A stretch of 64,000 nt of DNA, taken from contig OZ022349.1 in the NCBI GenBank assembly GCA_963989245.1, positions 34,279,616 through 34,343,615 on the forward strand, written 5' to 3'. Below, piece after piece: positions 36,421 to 49,640 of the stretch (position 1 is its first letter; the number at the start of each line of letters is the position of its first letter). Source of the DNA: Nansenia antarctica (lineage: Eukaryota > Chordata > Actinopteri > Argentiniformes > Microstomatidae). The notes beneath the pieces are model-generated. The model did not search any database. It was given only the letters and a program-made list of their open reading frames with translations, and was not told where the DNA came from. A program made the translations under genes and the position numbers.

Positions 36421-39400
36421 TTGGCTGTTTGTGATTGGCTGTTTCCTCAGACGACTGTTTGTGATTGGCTGTTTCCTCAGACGACTGTTTGTGATTGGCT
36501 GTTTCCTCAGACGACAGTTTGTGATTGGCTGTTTTCTCAGACGACTGTTTGTGATTGGCTGTTTCCTCAGACGACTGTTTGTGATTGGATGTTTCCTCAG
36601 ACGGCTGTTTGTGATTGGCTGTTTCCTCAGACGACTGTTTGTGATTGGCTGTTTCCTCAGACGACTGTTTGTGATTGGCTGTTTCCTCAGACGACTGTTT
36701 GTGATTGGCTGTTTGTGATTGGCTGTTTCCTCAGACGACTGTTTGTGATTGGATGTTTCCTCAGACGGCTGTTTGTGATTGGCTGTTTCCTCAGACGACT
36801 GTTTGTGATTGGCTGTTTCCTCAGACGACTGTTTGTGATTGGCTGTTTCCTCAGACGACAGTTTGTGATTGGCTGTTTCCTCAGACGACTGTTTGTGATT
36901 GGCTGTTTGTGATTGGCTGTTTCCTCAGACGACTGTTTGTGATTGGATGTTTCCTCAGACGGCTGTTTGTGATTGGCTGTTTCCTCAGACGACTGTTTGT
37001 GATTGGCTGTTTCCTCAGACGACTGTTTGTGATTGGCTGTTTCCTCAGACGACTGTTTGTGATTGGCTGTTTCCTCAGACGACTGCTTGTGATTGGCTGT
37101 TTCCTCAGACGACTGTTTGTGATTGGCTGTTTCCTCAGACGACTGTTTGTGATTGGCTGTTTGTGATTGGCTGTTTCCTCAGACGGCTGTTTGTGATTGG
37201 CTGTTTCCTCAGACGACTGTTTGTGATTGGCTGTTTCCTCAAACGTCTGTTTGTGATTGGCTGTTTTCTCAGACGACTGTTTGTGATTGGCTCTTTCCTC
37301 AGACGACTGTTTGTGATTGGCTGTTTCCTCAGACGACTGTTTGTGATTGGCTGTTTCCTCAGACGACTGTTTGTGATTGCCTGTTTCCTCAGACGACAGT
37401 TTGTGATTGGCTGTTTCCTCAGACGACTGTTTGTGATTGGCTGTTTGTGATTGGCTGTTTCCTCAGACGACTGTTTGTGATTGGCTGTTTCCTCAGACGA
37501 CTATTTGTGATTGGCTGTTTCCTCAGACGACTGTTTGTGATTGGCTGTTTCCTCAGACGACTGTTTGTGATTGGCTGTTTCCTCAGACGACTGTTTGTGA
37601 TTGGCTGTTTCCTCAGACGGCTGTTTGTGATTAGCTGTTTCCTCAGACGACTGTTTGTGATTGGCTGTTTCCTCAGACGACTGTTTGTGATTGGCTGTTT
37701 CCCCAGACGACAGTTTGTGATTGGCTGTTTCCTCAGACGAATGTTTGTGATTGGCTGTTTGTGATTGGCTGTTTCCTCAGACGACTGTTTGTGATTGGCT
37801 GTTTCCTCAGACGACTGTTTGTGATTGGCTGTTTCCTCAGACGGCTGTTTGTGATTGGCTGTTTCCTCAGACGACTGTTTGTGATTGGCTGTTTCCTCAG
37901 ACGACTGTTTGTGATTGGCTGTTTCCCCAGACGACAGTTTGTGATTGGCTGTTTCCTCAGACGAATGTTTGTGATTGGCTGTTTGTGATTGGCTGTTTCC
38001 TCAGACGACTGTTTGTGATTGGCTGTTTCCTCAGACGACTGTTTGTGATTGGCTGTTTCCTCAGACGACTGTTTGTGATTGGCTGTTTCCTCAGACGACT
38101 GTTTGTGATTGGCTGTTTCCTCAGACGACAGTTTGTGATTGGCTGTTTCCTCAGACGACTGTTTGTGATTGGCTGTTTCCTCAGACGACTGTTTGTGATT
38201 GGCTGTTTCCTCAGACGACTGTTTGTGATTGGCTGTTTCCTCAGACGACTGTTTGTGATTGGCTGTTTCCTCAGACGACTGTTTGTGATTGGCTGTTTCC
38301 TCAGACGACTGTTTGTGATTGGCTGTTTTCTCAGACGACTGTTTGTGATTGGCTGTTTCCTCAGACGACAGTTTGTGATTGGCTGTTTGTGATTGGCTGT
38401 ATCCTCAGACGACTGTTTGTGGTTGGCTGTTTCCTCAGACGACTGTTTGTGATTGGCTGTTTCCTCAGACGACTGTTTGTGATTGGCTGTTTCCTCAGAC
38501 GACTGTTTGTGATTGGCTGTTTCCTCAGACGACTGTTTGTGATTGGCTGTTTCCTCAGACGACTGTTTGTGATTGGCTGTTTTCTCAGACGACTGTTTGT
38601 GATTGGCTGTTTCCTCAGACGACTGTTTGTGATTGGCTGTTTCCTCAGACGACTGTTTGTGATTGGCTGTTTCCTCAGACGACTGTTTGAGATTGGCTGT
38701 TTCCTCAGACGACAGTTTGTGATTGGCTGTTTCCTCAGACGACTGTTTGTGATTGGCTGTTTGTGATTGGCTGTATCCTCAGACGACAGTTTGTGATTGG
38801 CTGTTTCCTCAGACGACTGTTTGTGATTGGCTGTTTGTGATTGGATGTTTCCTCAGACGGCTGTTTGTGATTGGCTGTTTCCTCAGACGACTGTTTGTGA
38901 TTGGCTGTTTGTGATTGGCTGTATCCTCAGACGACAGTTTGTGATTGGCTGTTTCCTCAGACGACTGTTTGTGATTGGCTGTTTGTGATTGGATGTTTCC
39001 TCAGACGGCTGTTTGTGATTGGCTGTTTCCTCAGACGACTGTTTGTGATTGGCTGTTTCCTCAGACGACTGTTTGTGATTGGCTGTTTCCTCAGACGACT
39101 GTTTGTGATTGGCTGTTTCCTCAGACGGCTGTTTGTGATTGGCTGTTTCCTCAGACGACTGTTTGTGATTGGCTGTTTCCTCAGACGACTGTTTGTGATT
39201 GGCTGTTTCCCCAGACGACAGTTTGTGATTGGCTGTTTCCTCAGACGAATGTTTGTGATTGGCTGTTTGTGATTGGCTGTTTCCTCAGACGACTGTTTGT
39301 GATTGGCTGTTTCCTCAGACGACTGTTTGTGATTGGCTGTTTCCTCAGACGGCTGTTTGTGATTGGCTGTTTCCTCAGACGACTGTTTGTGATTGGCTGT

Positions 39401-39482
39401 TTCCTCAGACGACTGTTTGTGATTGGCTGTTTCCCCAGACGACAGTTTGTGATTGGCTGTTTCCTCAGACGAATGTTTGTGA
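36421..39482 (+). repeat. Mosaic region with split long block and 148-bp tandem doublet
   Basis: Runs of 284, 194, 254, 284, 314, 224, 404, 374, 74, 74, 74, 284 and 224 bp. 36899-37436 is the shortened long block (ACTGCTTG near 37083, CAAACGTC near 37241) split by an extra half-unit at 37153. GATTAGCTG near 37632 is private. From 38753 a GTATCC/CAG run and a GGATG run, 74 bp each, occur twice in succession: 38753-38900, then again from 38901. This is a 148-bp tandem duplication. Confidence 0.8.
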
Positions 39483-41232
39483 TTGGCTGTTTGTGATTGG
39501 CTGTTTCCTCAGACGACTGTTTGTGATTGGCTGTTTCCTCAGACGACTGTTTGTGATTGGCTGTTTCCTCAGACGACTGTTTGTGATTGGCTGTTTCCTC
39601 AGACGACTGTTTGTGATTGGCTGTTTCCTCAGACGACAGTTTGTGATTGGCTGTTTCCTCAGACGACTGTTTGTGATTGGCTGTTTCCTCAGACGACTGT
39701 TTGTGATTGGCTGTTTCCTCAGACGACTGTTTGTGATTGGCTGTTTCCTCAGACGACTGTTTGTGATTGGCTGTTTCCTCAGACGACTGTTTGTGATTGG
39801 CTGTTTCCTCAGACGACTGTTTGTGATTGGCTGTTTTCTCAGACGACTGTTTGTGATTGGCTGTTTCCTCAGACGACAGTTTGTGATTGGCTGTTTGTGA
39901 TTGGCTGTATCCTCAGACGACTGTTTGTGGTTGGCTGTTTCCTCAGACGACTGTTTGTGATTGGCTGTTTCCTCAGACGACTGTTTGTGATTGGCTGTTT
40001 CCTCAGACGACTGTTTGTGATTGGCTGTTTCCTCAGACGACTGTTTGTGATTGGCTGTTTCCTCAGACGACTGTTTGTGATTGGCTGTTTTCTCAGACGA
40101 CTGTTTGTGATTGGCTGTTTCCTCAGACGACTGTTTGTGATTGGCTGTTTCCTCAGACGACTGTTTGTGATTGGCTGTTTCCTCAGACGACTGTTTGAGA
40201 TTGGCTGTTTCCTCAGACGACAGTTTGTGATTGGCTGTTTCCTCAGACGACTGTTTGTGATTGGCTGTTTGTGATTGGCTGTATCCTCAGACGACAGTTT
40301 GTGATTGGCTGTTTCCTCAGACGACTGTTTGTGATTGGCTGTTTGTGATTGGATGTTTCCTCAGACGGCTGTTTGTGATTGGCTGTTTCCTCAGACGACT
40401 GTTTGTGATTGGCTGTTTCCTCAGACGACTGTTTGTGATTGGCTGTTTCCTCAGACGACTGTTTGTGATTGGCTGTTTCCTCAGACAACTGTTTGTGATT
40501 GGCTGTTTCCTCAGACGGCTGTTTGTGATTGGCTGTTTCCTGAGACGGCTGTTTGTGATTGGCTGTTTCCTCAGACGACTGTTTGTGATTGGCTGTTTCC
40601 TCAGACGACTGTTTGTGATTGGCTGTTTCCTCAGACGACTGTTTGTGATTGGCTGTTTCCTCAGATGACTGTTTGTGATTGGCTGTTTCCTCAGACGACT
40701 GTTTGTGATTGGCTGTTTCCTCAGATGGCTGTTTGTGATTGGATGTTTCCTCAGACGGCTGTTTGTGATTGGCTGTTTCCTCAGACGACTGTTTGTGCTT
40801 GACTGTTTCGTCAGACGACTGTTTGTGATTGGCTGTTTCCTCATACGACTGTTTGTGATTGGCAGTTTTCTCAGACGACTGTTTGTGATTGGCTGTTTCC
40901 TCAGACGACTGTTTGTGATTGGCTGTTTCCTCAGACGACTGTTTGTGATTGGCTGTTTCCTCAGACGACTGTTTGTGATTGGCTGTTTCCTCAGACGGCT
41001 GTTTGTGATTGGCTGTTTCCTCAGACGACTGTTTGTGATTGGCTGTTTCCTCAGACGACTGTTTGTGATTGGCTGTTTGTGATTGGCTGTTTCCTCAGAC
41101 GGCTGTTTGTGATTGGCTGTTTCCTCAGACGACTGTTTGTGATTGGCTGTTTCCTCAGACGACTGTTTGTGATTGGCTGTTTCCCCAGACGACAGTTTGT
41201 GATTGGCTGTTTCCTCAGACGAATGTTTGTGA
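39483..41232 (+). repeat. 1,750-bp higher-order repeat, copy 1
   Basis: Runs of 404, 374, 74, 734 and 164 bp. Ordered markers are TTTTCTC near 39835, GTATCC with GTGGTTGG at 39887, TTTTCTC near 40090, GAGATT near 40198, GTATCC/CAG at 40261, GGATG at 40335, ACAAC near 40487, CCTGAG near 40541, CAGATGAC and CAGATGGC near 40674 and 40734, GTGCTTGAC/CGTCAG near 40797, CATACG near 40842, GGCAGTTTTC at 40861, and an AATG ending near 41220. Confidence 0.92.
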
Positions 41233-42982
41233 TTGGCTGTTTGTGATTGGCTGTTTCCTCAGACGACTGTTTGTGATTGGCTGTTTCCTCAGACGACTGT
41301 TTGTGATTGGCTGTTTCCTCAGACGACTGTTTGTGATTGGCTGTTTCCTCAGACGACTGTTTGTGATTGGCTGTTTCCTCAGACGACAGTTTGTGATTGG
41401 CTGTTTCCTCAGACGACTGTTTGTGATTGGCTGTTTCCTCAGACGACTGTTTGTGATTGGCTGTTTCCTCAGACGACTGTTTGTGATTGGCTGTTTCCTC
41501 AGACGACTGTTTGTGATTGGCTGTTTCCTCAGACGACTGTTTGTGATTGGCTGTTTCCTCAGACGACTGTTTGTGATTGGCTGTTTTCTCAGACGACTGT
41601 TTGTGATTGGCTGTTTCCTCAGACGACAGTTTGTGATTGGCTGTTTGTGATTGGCTGTATCCTCAGACGACTGTTTGTGGTTGGCTGTTTCCTCAGACGA
41701 CTGTTTGTGATTGGCTGTTTCCTCAGACGACTGTTTGTGATTGGCTGTTTCCTCAGACGACTGTTTGTGATTGGCTGTTTCCTCAGACGACTGTTTGTGA
41801 TTGGCTGTTTCCTCAGACGACTGTTTGTGATTGGCTGTTTTCTCAGACGACTGTTTGTGATTGGCTGTTTCCTCAGACGACTGTTTGTGATTGGCTGTTT
41901 CCTCAGACGACTGTTTGTGATTGGCTGTTTCCTCAGACGACTGTTTGAGATTGGCTGTTTCCTCAGACGACAGTTTGTGATTGGCTGTTTCCTCAGACGA
42001 CTGTTTGTGATTGGCTGTTTGTGATTGGCTGTATCCTCAGACGACAGTTTGTGATTGGCTGTTTCCTCAGACGACTGTTTGTGATTGGCTGTTTGTGATT
42101 GGATGTTTCCTCAGACGGCTGTTTGTGATTGGCTGTTTCCTCAGACGACTGTTTGTGATTGGCTGTTTCCTCAGACGACTGTTTGTGATTGGCTGTTTCC
42201 TCAGACGACTGTTTGTGATTGGCTGTTTCCTCAGACAACTGTTTGTGATTGGCTGTTTCCTCAGACGGCTGTTTGTGATTGGCTGTTTCCTGAGACGGCT
42301 GTTTGTGATTGGCTGTTTCCTCAGACGACTGTTTGTGATTGGCTGTTTCCTCAGACGACTGTTTGTGATTGGCTGTTTCCTCAGACGACTGTTTGTGATT
42401 GGCTGTTTCCTCAGATGACTGTTTGTGATTGGCTGTTTCCTCAGACGACTGTTTGTGATTGGCTGTTTCCTCAGATGGCTGTTTGTGATTGGATGTTTCC
42501 TCAGACGGCTGTTTGTGATTGGCTGTTTCCTCAGACGACTGTTTGTGCTTGACTGTTTCGTCAGACGACTGTTTGTGATTGGCTGTTTCCTCATACGACT
42601 GTTTGTGATTGGCAGTTTTCTCAGACGACTGTTTGTGATTGGCTGTTTCCTCAGACGACTGTTTGTGATTGGCTGTTTCCTCAGACGACTGTTTGTGATT
42701 GGCTGTTTCCTCAGACGACTGTTTGTGATTGGCTGTTTCCTCAGACGGCTGTTTGTGATTGGCTGTTTCCTCAGACGACTGTTTGTGATTGGCTGTTTCC
42801 TCAGACGACTGTTTGTGATTGGCTGTTTGTGATTGGCTGTTTCCTCAGACGGCTGTTTGTGATTGGCTGTTTCCTCAGACGACTGTTTGTGATTGGCTGT
42901 TTCCTCAGACGACTGTTTGTGATTGGCTGTTTCCCCAGACGACAGTTTGTGATTGGCTGTTTCCTCAGACGAATGTTTGTGA
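41233..42982 (+). repeat. 1,750-bp higher-order repeat, copy 2
   Basis: Identical run lengths and marker order to copy 1; I found no difference on reading. Near-identity at 1,750-bp scale, with diverged 30-bp units inside, is the normal signature of recent higher-order amplification. Confidence 0.92.
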
Positions 42983-44374
42983 TTGGCTGTTTGTGATTGG
43001 CTGTTTCCTCAGACGACTGTTTGTGATTGGCTGTTTCCTCAGACGACTGTTTGTGATTGGCTGTTTCCTCAGACGACTGTTTGTGATTGGCTGTTTCCTC
43101 AGACGACTGTTTGTGATTGGCTGTTTCCTCAGACGACTGTTTGTGATTGGCTGTTTCCTCAGACGACTGTTTGTGATTGGCTGTTTCCTCAGACGGCTGT
43201 TTGTGATTGGCTGTTTCCTCAGACGACTGTTTGTGATTGGCTGTTTCCTCAGACGACTGTTTGTGATTGGCTGTTTCCCCAGACGACAGTTTGTGATTGG
43301 CTGTTTCCTCAGACGAATGTTTGTGATTGGCTGTTTGTGATTGGCTGTTTCCTCAGACGACTGTTTGTGATTGGCTGTTTCCTCAGACGACTGTTTGTGA
43401 TTGGCTGTTTCCTCAGACGGCTGTTTGTGATTGGCTGTTTCCTCAGACGACTGTTTGTGATTGGCTGTTTCCTCAGACGACTGTTTGTGATTGGCTGTTT
43501 CCCCAGACGACAGTTTGTGATTGGCTGTTTCCTCAGACGAATGTTTGTGATTGGCTGTTTCCTGAGACGGCTGTTTGTGATTGGCTGTTTCCTCAGACGA
43601 CTGTTTGTGATTGGCTGTTTCCTCAGACGACTGTTTGTGATTGGCTGTTTCCTCAGACGGCTGTTTGTGATTGGCTGTTTCCTGAGACGGCTGTTTGTGA
43701 TTGGCTGTTTCCTCAGACGACTGTTTGTGATTGGCTGTTTCCTCAGACGACTGTTTGTGATTGGCTGTTTCCTCAGACGACTGTTTGTGATTGGCTGTTT
43801 CCTCAGATGACTGTTTGTGATTGGCTGTTTCCTCAGACGACTGTTTGTGATTGGCTGTTTCCTCAGATGGCTGTTTGTGATTGGATGTTTCCTCAGACGG
43901 CTGTTTGTGATTGGCTGTTTCCTCAGACGACTGTTTGTGCTTGACTGTTTCGTCAGACGACTGTTTGTGATTGGCTGTTTCCTCATACGACTGTTTGTGA
44001 TTGGCAGTTTTCTCAGACGACTGTTTGTGATTGGCTGTTTCCTCAGACGACTGTTTGTGATTGGCTGTTTCCTCAGACGACTGTTTGTGATTGGCTGTTT
44101 CCTCAGACGACTGTTTGTGATTGGCTGTTTCCTCAGACGGCTGTTTGTGATTGGCTGTTTCCTCAGACGACTGTTTGTGATTGGCTGTTTCCTCAGACGA
44201 CTGTTTGTGATTGGCTGTTTGTGATTGGCTGTTTCCTCAGACGGCTGTTTGTGATTGGCTGTTTCCTCAGACGACTGTTTGTGATTGGCTGTTTCCTCAG
44301 ACGACTGTTTGTGATTGGCTGTTTCCCCAGACGACAGTTTGTGATTGGCTGTTTCCTCAGACGAATGTTTGTGA
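42983..44374 (+). repeat. Rearranged higher-order copy 3 (1,392 bp)
   Basis: Runs of 344, 884 and 164 bp replace the usual five. It begins with AATG-type sequence. Near 43541-43565 an AATG unit is followed directly by a CCTGAG unit with no half-unit between, and a second CCTGAG occurs at 43681. From there to the end it follows the 734-bp block normally. I read this as an unequal exchange joining an AATG-type run into the middle of the 734-bp block. Confidence 0.85.
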
Positions 44375-46124
44375 TTGGCTGTTTGTGATTGGCTGTTTCC
44401 TCAGACGACTGTTTGTGATTGGCTGTTTCCTCAGACGACTGTTTGTGATTGGCTGTTTCCTCAGACGACTGTTTGTGATTGGCTGTTTCCTCAGACGACT
44501 GTTTGTGATTGGCTGTTTCCTCAGACGACAGTTTGTGATTGGCTGTTTCCTCAGACGACTGTTTGTGATTGGCTGTTTCCTCAGACGACTGTTTGTGATT
44601 GGCTGTTTCCTCAGACGACTGTTTGTGATTGGCTGTTTCCTCAGACGACTGTTTGTGATTGGCTGTTTCCTCAGACGACTGTTTGTGATTGGCTGTTTCC
44701 TCAGACGACTGTTTGTGATTGGCTGTTTTCTCAGACGACTGTTTGTGATTGGCTGTTTCCTCAGACGACAGTTTGTGATTGGCTGTTTGTGATTGGCTGT
44801 ATCCTCAGACGACTGTTTGTGGTTGGCTGTTTCCTCAGACGACTGTTTGTGATTGGCTGTTTCCTCAGACGACTGTTTGTGATTGGCTGTTTCCTCAGAC
44901 GACTGTTTGTGATTGGCTGTTTCCTCAGACGACTGTTTGTGATTGGCTGTTTCCTCAGACGACTGTTTGTGATTGGCTGTTTTCTCAGACGACTGTTTGT
45001 GATTGGCTGTTTCCTCAGACGACTGTTTGTGATTGGCTGTTTCCTCAGACGACTGTTTGTGATTGGCTGTTTCCTCAGACGACTGTTTGAGATTGGCTGT
45101 TTCCTCAGACGACAGTTTGTGATTGGCTGTTTCCTCAGACGACTGTTTGTGATTGGCTGTTTGTGATTGGCTGTATCCTCAGACGACAGTTTGTGATTGG
45201 CTGTTTCCTCAGACGACTGTTTGTGATTGGCTGTTTGTGATTGGATGTTTCCTCAGACGGCTGTTTGTGATTGGCTGTTTCCTCAGACGACTGTTTGTGA
45301 TTGGCTGTTTCCTCAGACGACTGTTTGTGATTGGCTGTTTCCTCAGACGACTGTTTGTGATTGGCTGTTTCCTCAGACAACTGTTTGTGATTGGCTGTTT
45401 CCTCAGACGGCTGTTTGTGATTGGCTGTTTCCTGAGACGGCTGTTTGTGATTGGCTGTTTCCTCAGACGACTGTTTGTGATTGGCTGTTTCCTCAGACGA
45501 CTGTTTGTGATTGGCTGTTTCCTCAGACGACTGTTTGTGATTGGCTGTTTCCTCAGATGACTGTTTGTGATTGGCTGTTTCCTCAGACGACTGTTTGTGA
45601 TTGGCTGTTTCCTCAGATGGCTGTTTGTGATTGGATGTTTCCTCAGACGGCTGTTTGTGATTGGCTGTTTCCTCAGACGACTGTTTGTGCTTGACTGTTT
45701 CGTCAGACGACTGTTTGTGATTGGCTGTTTCCTCATACGACTGTTTGTGATTGGCAGTTTTCTCAGACGACTGTTTGTGATTGGCTGTTTCCTCAGACGA
45801 CTGTTTGTGATTGGCTGTTTCCTCAGACGACTGTTTGTGATTGGCTGTTTCCTCAGACGACTGTTTGTGATTGGCTGTTTCCTCAGACGGCTGTTTGTGA
45901 TTGGCTGTTTCCTCAGACGACTGTTTGTGATTGGCTGTTTCCTCAGACGACTGTTTGTGATTGGCTGTTTGTGATTGGCTGTTTCCTCAGACGGCTGTTT
46001 GTGATTGGCTGTTTCCTCAGACGACTGTTTGTGATTGGCTGTTTCCTCAGACGACTGTTTGTGATTGGCTGTTTCCCCAGACGACAGTTTGTGATTGGCT
46101 GTTTCCTCAGACGAATGTTTGTGA
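44375..46124 (+). repeat. 1,750-bp higher-order repeat, copy 4
   Basis: Regular copy with runs of 404, 374, 74, 734 and 164 bp and the full marker series. It directly follows the rearranged copy. Confidence 0.92.
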
Positions 46125-48054
46125 TTGGCTGTTTGTGATTGGCTGTTTCCTCAGACGACTGTTTGTGATTGGCTGTTTCCTCAGACGACTGTTTGTGATT
46201 GGCTGTTTCCTCAGACGACTGTTTGTGATTGGCTGTTTCCTCAGACGACTGTTTGTGATTGGCTGTTTCCTCAGACGACAGTTTGTGATTGGCTGTTTCC
46301 TCAGACGACTGTTTGTGATTGGCTGTTTCCTCAGACGACTGTTTGTGATTGGCTGTTTCCTCAGACGACTGTTTGTGATTGGCTGTTTCCTCAGACGACT
46401 GTTTGTGATTGGCTGTTTCCTCAGACGACTGTTTGTGATTGGCTGTTTCCTCAGACGACTGTTTGTGATTGGCTGTTTTCTCAGACGACTGTTTGTGATT
46501 GGCTGTTTCCTCAGACGACAGTTTGTGATTGGCTGTTTGTGATTGGCTGTATCCTCAGACGACTGTTTGTGGTTGGCTGTTTCCTCAGACGACTGTTTGT
46601 GATTGGCTGTTTCCTCAGACGACTGTTTGTGATTGGCTGTTTCCTCAGACGACTGTTTGTGATTGGCTGTTTCCTCAGACGACTGTTTGTGATTGGCTGT
46701 TTCCTCAGACGACTGTTTGTGATTGGCTGTTTTCTCAGACGACTGTTTGTGATTGGCTGTTTCCTCAGACGACTGTTTGTGATTGGCTGTTTCCTCAGAC
46801 GACTGTTTGTGATTGGCTGTTTCCTCAGACGACTGTTTGTGATTGGCTGTTTCCTCAGACGACTGTTTGTGATTGGCTGTTTCCTCAGACGACTGTTTGT
46901 GATTGGCTGTTTTCTCAGACGACTGTTTGTGATTGGCTGTTTCCTCAGACGACTGTTTGTGATTGGCTGTTTCCTCAGACGACTGTTTGTGATTGGCTGT
47001 TTCCTCAGACGACTGTTTGAGATTGGCTGTTTCCTCAGACGACAGTTTGTGATTGGCTGTTTCCTCAGACGACTGTTTGTGATTGGCTGTTTGTGATTGG
47101 CTGTATCCTCAGACGACAGTTTGTGATTGGCTGTTTCCTCAGACGACTGTTTGTGATTGGCTGTTTGTGATTGGATGTTTCCTCAGACGGCTGTTTGTGA
47201 TTGGCTGTTTCCTCAGACGACTGTTTGTGATTGGCTGTTTCCTCAGACGACTGTTTGTGATTGGCTGTTTCCTCAGACGACTGTTTGTGATTGGCTGTTT
47301 CCTCAGACAACTGTTTGTGATTGGCTGTTTCCTCAGACGGCTGTTTGTGATTGGCTGTTTCCTGAGACGGCTGTTTGTGATTGGCTGTTTCCTCAGACGA
47401 CTGTTTGTGATTGGCTGTTTCCTCAGACGACTGTTTGTGATTGGCTGTTTCCTCAGACGACTGTTTGTGATTGGCTGTTTCCTCAGATGACTGTTTGTGA
47501 TTGGCTGTTTCCTCAGACGACTGTTTGTGATTGGCTGTTTCCTCAGATGGCTGTTTGTGATTGGATGTTTCCTCAGACGGCTGTTTGTGATTGGCTGTTT
47601 CCTCAGACGACTGTTTGTGCTTGACTGTTTCGTCAGACGACTGTTTGTGATTGGCTGTTTCCTCATACGACTGTTTGTGATTGGCAGTTTTCTCAGACGA
47701 CTGTTTGTGATTGGCTGTTTCCTCAGACGACTGTTTGTGATTGGCTGTTTCCTCAGACGACTGTTTGTGATTGGCTGTTTCCTCAGACGACTGTTTGTGA
47801 TTGGCTGTTTCCTCAGACGGCTGTTTGTGATTGGCTGTTTCCTCAGACGACTGTTTGTGATTGGCTGTTTCCTCAGACGACTGTTTGTGATTGGCTGTTT
47901 GTGATTGGCTGTTTCCTCAGACGGCTGTTTGTGATTGGCTGTTTCCTCAGACGACTGTTTGTGATTGGCTGTTTCCTCAGACGACTGTTTGTGATTGGCT
48001 GTTTCCCCAGACGACAGTTTGTGATTGGCTGTTTCCTCAGACGAATGTTTGTGA
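46125..48054 (+). repeat. Higher-order copy 5 with a 180-bp internal expansion
   Basis: The 374-bp run is 554 bp here. TTTTCTC occurs twice, at 46731 and 46911, 180 bp apart, so six full units including that marker were duplicated in tandem. All other runs and markers are as in the regular copies, for a total of 1,930 bp. Confidence 0.92.
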
Positions 48055-49640
48055 TTGGCTGTTTGTGATTGGCTGTTTCCTCAGACGACTGTTTGTGATT
48101 GGCTGTTTCCTCAGACGACTGTTTGTGATTGGCTGTTTCCTCAGACGACTGTTTGTGATTGGCTGTTTCCTCAGACGACTGTTTGTGATTGGCTGTTTCC
48201 TCAGACGACAGTTTGTGATTGGCTGTTTCCTCAGACGACTGTTTGTGATTGGCTGTTTCCTCAGACGACTGTTTGTGATTGGCTGTTTCCTCAGACGACT
48301 GTTTGTGATTGGCTGTTTCCTCAGACGACTGTTTGTGATTGGCTGTTTCCTCAGACGACTGTTTGTGATTGGCTGTTTCCTCAGACGACTGTTTGTGATT
48401 GGCTGTTTTCTCAGACGACTGTTTGTGATTGGCTGTTTCCTCAGACGACAGTTTGTGATTGGCTGTTTGTGATTGGCTGTATCCTCAGACGACTGTTTGT
48501 GGTTGGCTGTTTCCTCAGACGACTGTTTGTGATTGGCTGTTTCCTCAGACGACTGTTTGTGATTGGCTGTTTCCTCAGACGACTGTTTGTGATTGGCTGT
48601 TTCCTCAGACGACTGTTTGTGATTGGCTGTTTCCTCAGACGACTGTTTGTGATTGGCTGTTTTCTCAGACGACTGTTTGTGATTGGCTGTTTCCTCAGAC
48701 GACTGTTTGTGATTGGCTGTTTCCTCAGACGACTGTTTGTGATTGGCTGTTTCCTCAGACGACTGTTTGAGATTGGCTGTTTCCTCAGACGACAGTTTGT
48801 GATTGGCTGTTTCCTCAGACGACTGTTTGTGATTGGCTGTTTGTGATTGGCTGTATCCTCAGACGACAGTTTGTGATTGGCTGTTTCCTCAGACGACTGT
48901 TTGTGATTGGCTGTTTGTGATTGGATGTTTCCTCAGACGGCTGTTTGTGATTGGCTGTTTCCTCAGACGACTGTTTGTGATTGGCTGTTTCCTCAGACGA
49001 CTGTTTGTGATTGGCTGTTTCCTCAGACGACTGTTTGTGATTGGCTGTTTCCTCAGACAACTGTTTGTGATTGGCTGTTTCCTCAGACGGCTGTTTGTGA
49101 TTGGCTGTTTCCTGAGACGGCTGTTTGTGATTGGCTGTTTCCTCAGACGACTGTTTGTGATTGGCTGTTTCCTCAGACGACTGTTTGTGATTGGCTGTTT
49201 CCTCAGACGACTGTTTGTGATTGGCTGTTTCCTCAGATGACTGTTTGTGATTGGCTGTTTCCTCAGACGACTGTTTGTGATTGGCTGTTTCCTCAGATGG
49301 CTGTTTGTGATTGGATGTTTCCTCAGACGGCTGTTTGTGATTGGCTGTTTCCTCAGACGACTGTTTGTGCTTGACTGTTTCGTCAGACGACTGTTTGTGA
49401 TTGGCTGTTTCCTCATACGACTGTTTGTGATTGGCAGTTTTCTCAGACGACTGTTTGTGATTGGCTGTTTCCTCAGACGACTGTTTGTGATTGGCTGTTT
49501 CCTCAGACGACTGTTTGTGATTGGCTGTTTCCTCAGACGACTGTTTGTGATTGGCTGTTTCCTCAGATGGCTGTTTGTGATTGGCTGTTTCCTCAGACGA
49601 CTGTTTGTGATTGGCTGTTTCCTCAGACGACTGTTTGTGA
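48055..49640 (+). repeat. Higher-order copy 6, end of the regular block
   Basis: Runs of 404, 374, 74 and 734 bp. The closing 164-bp AATG run is absent and the sequence passes into a 224, 224, 314 series instead. A private CAGATGGC near 49567 replaces CAGACGGC of the other copies, a CpG-to-TpG change. Confidence 0.9.
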
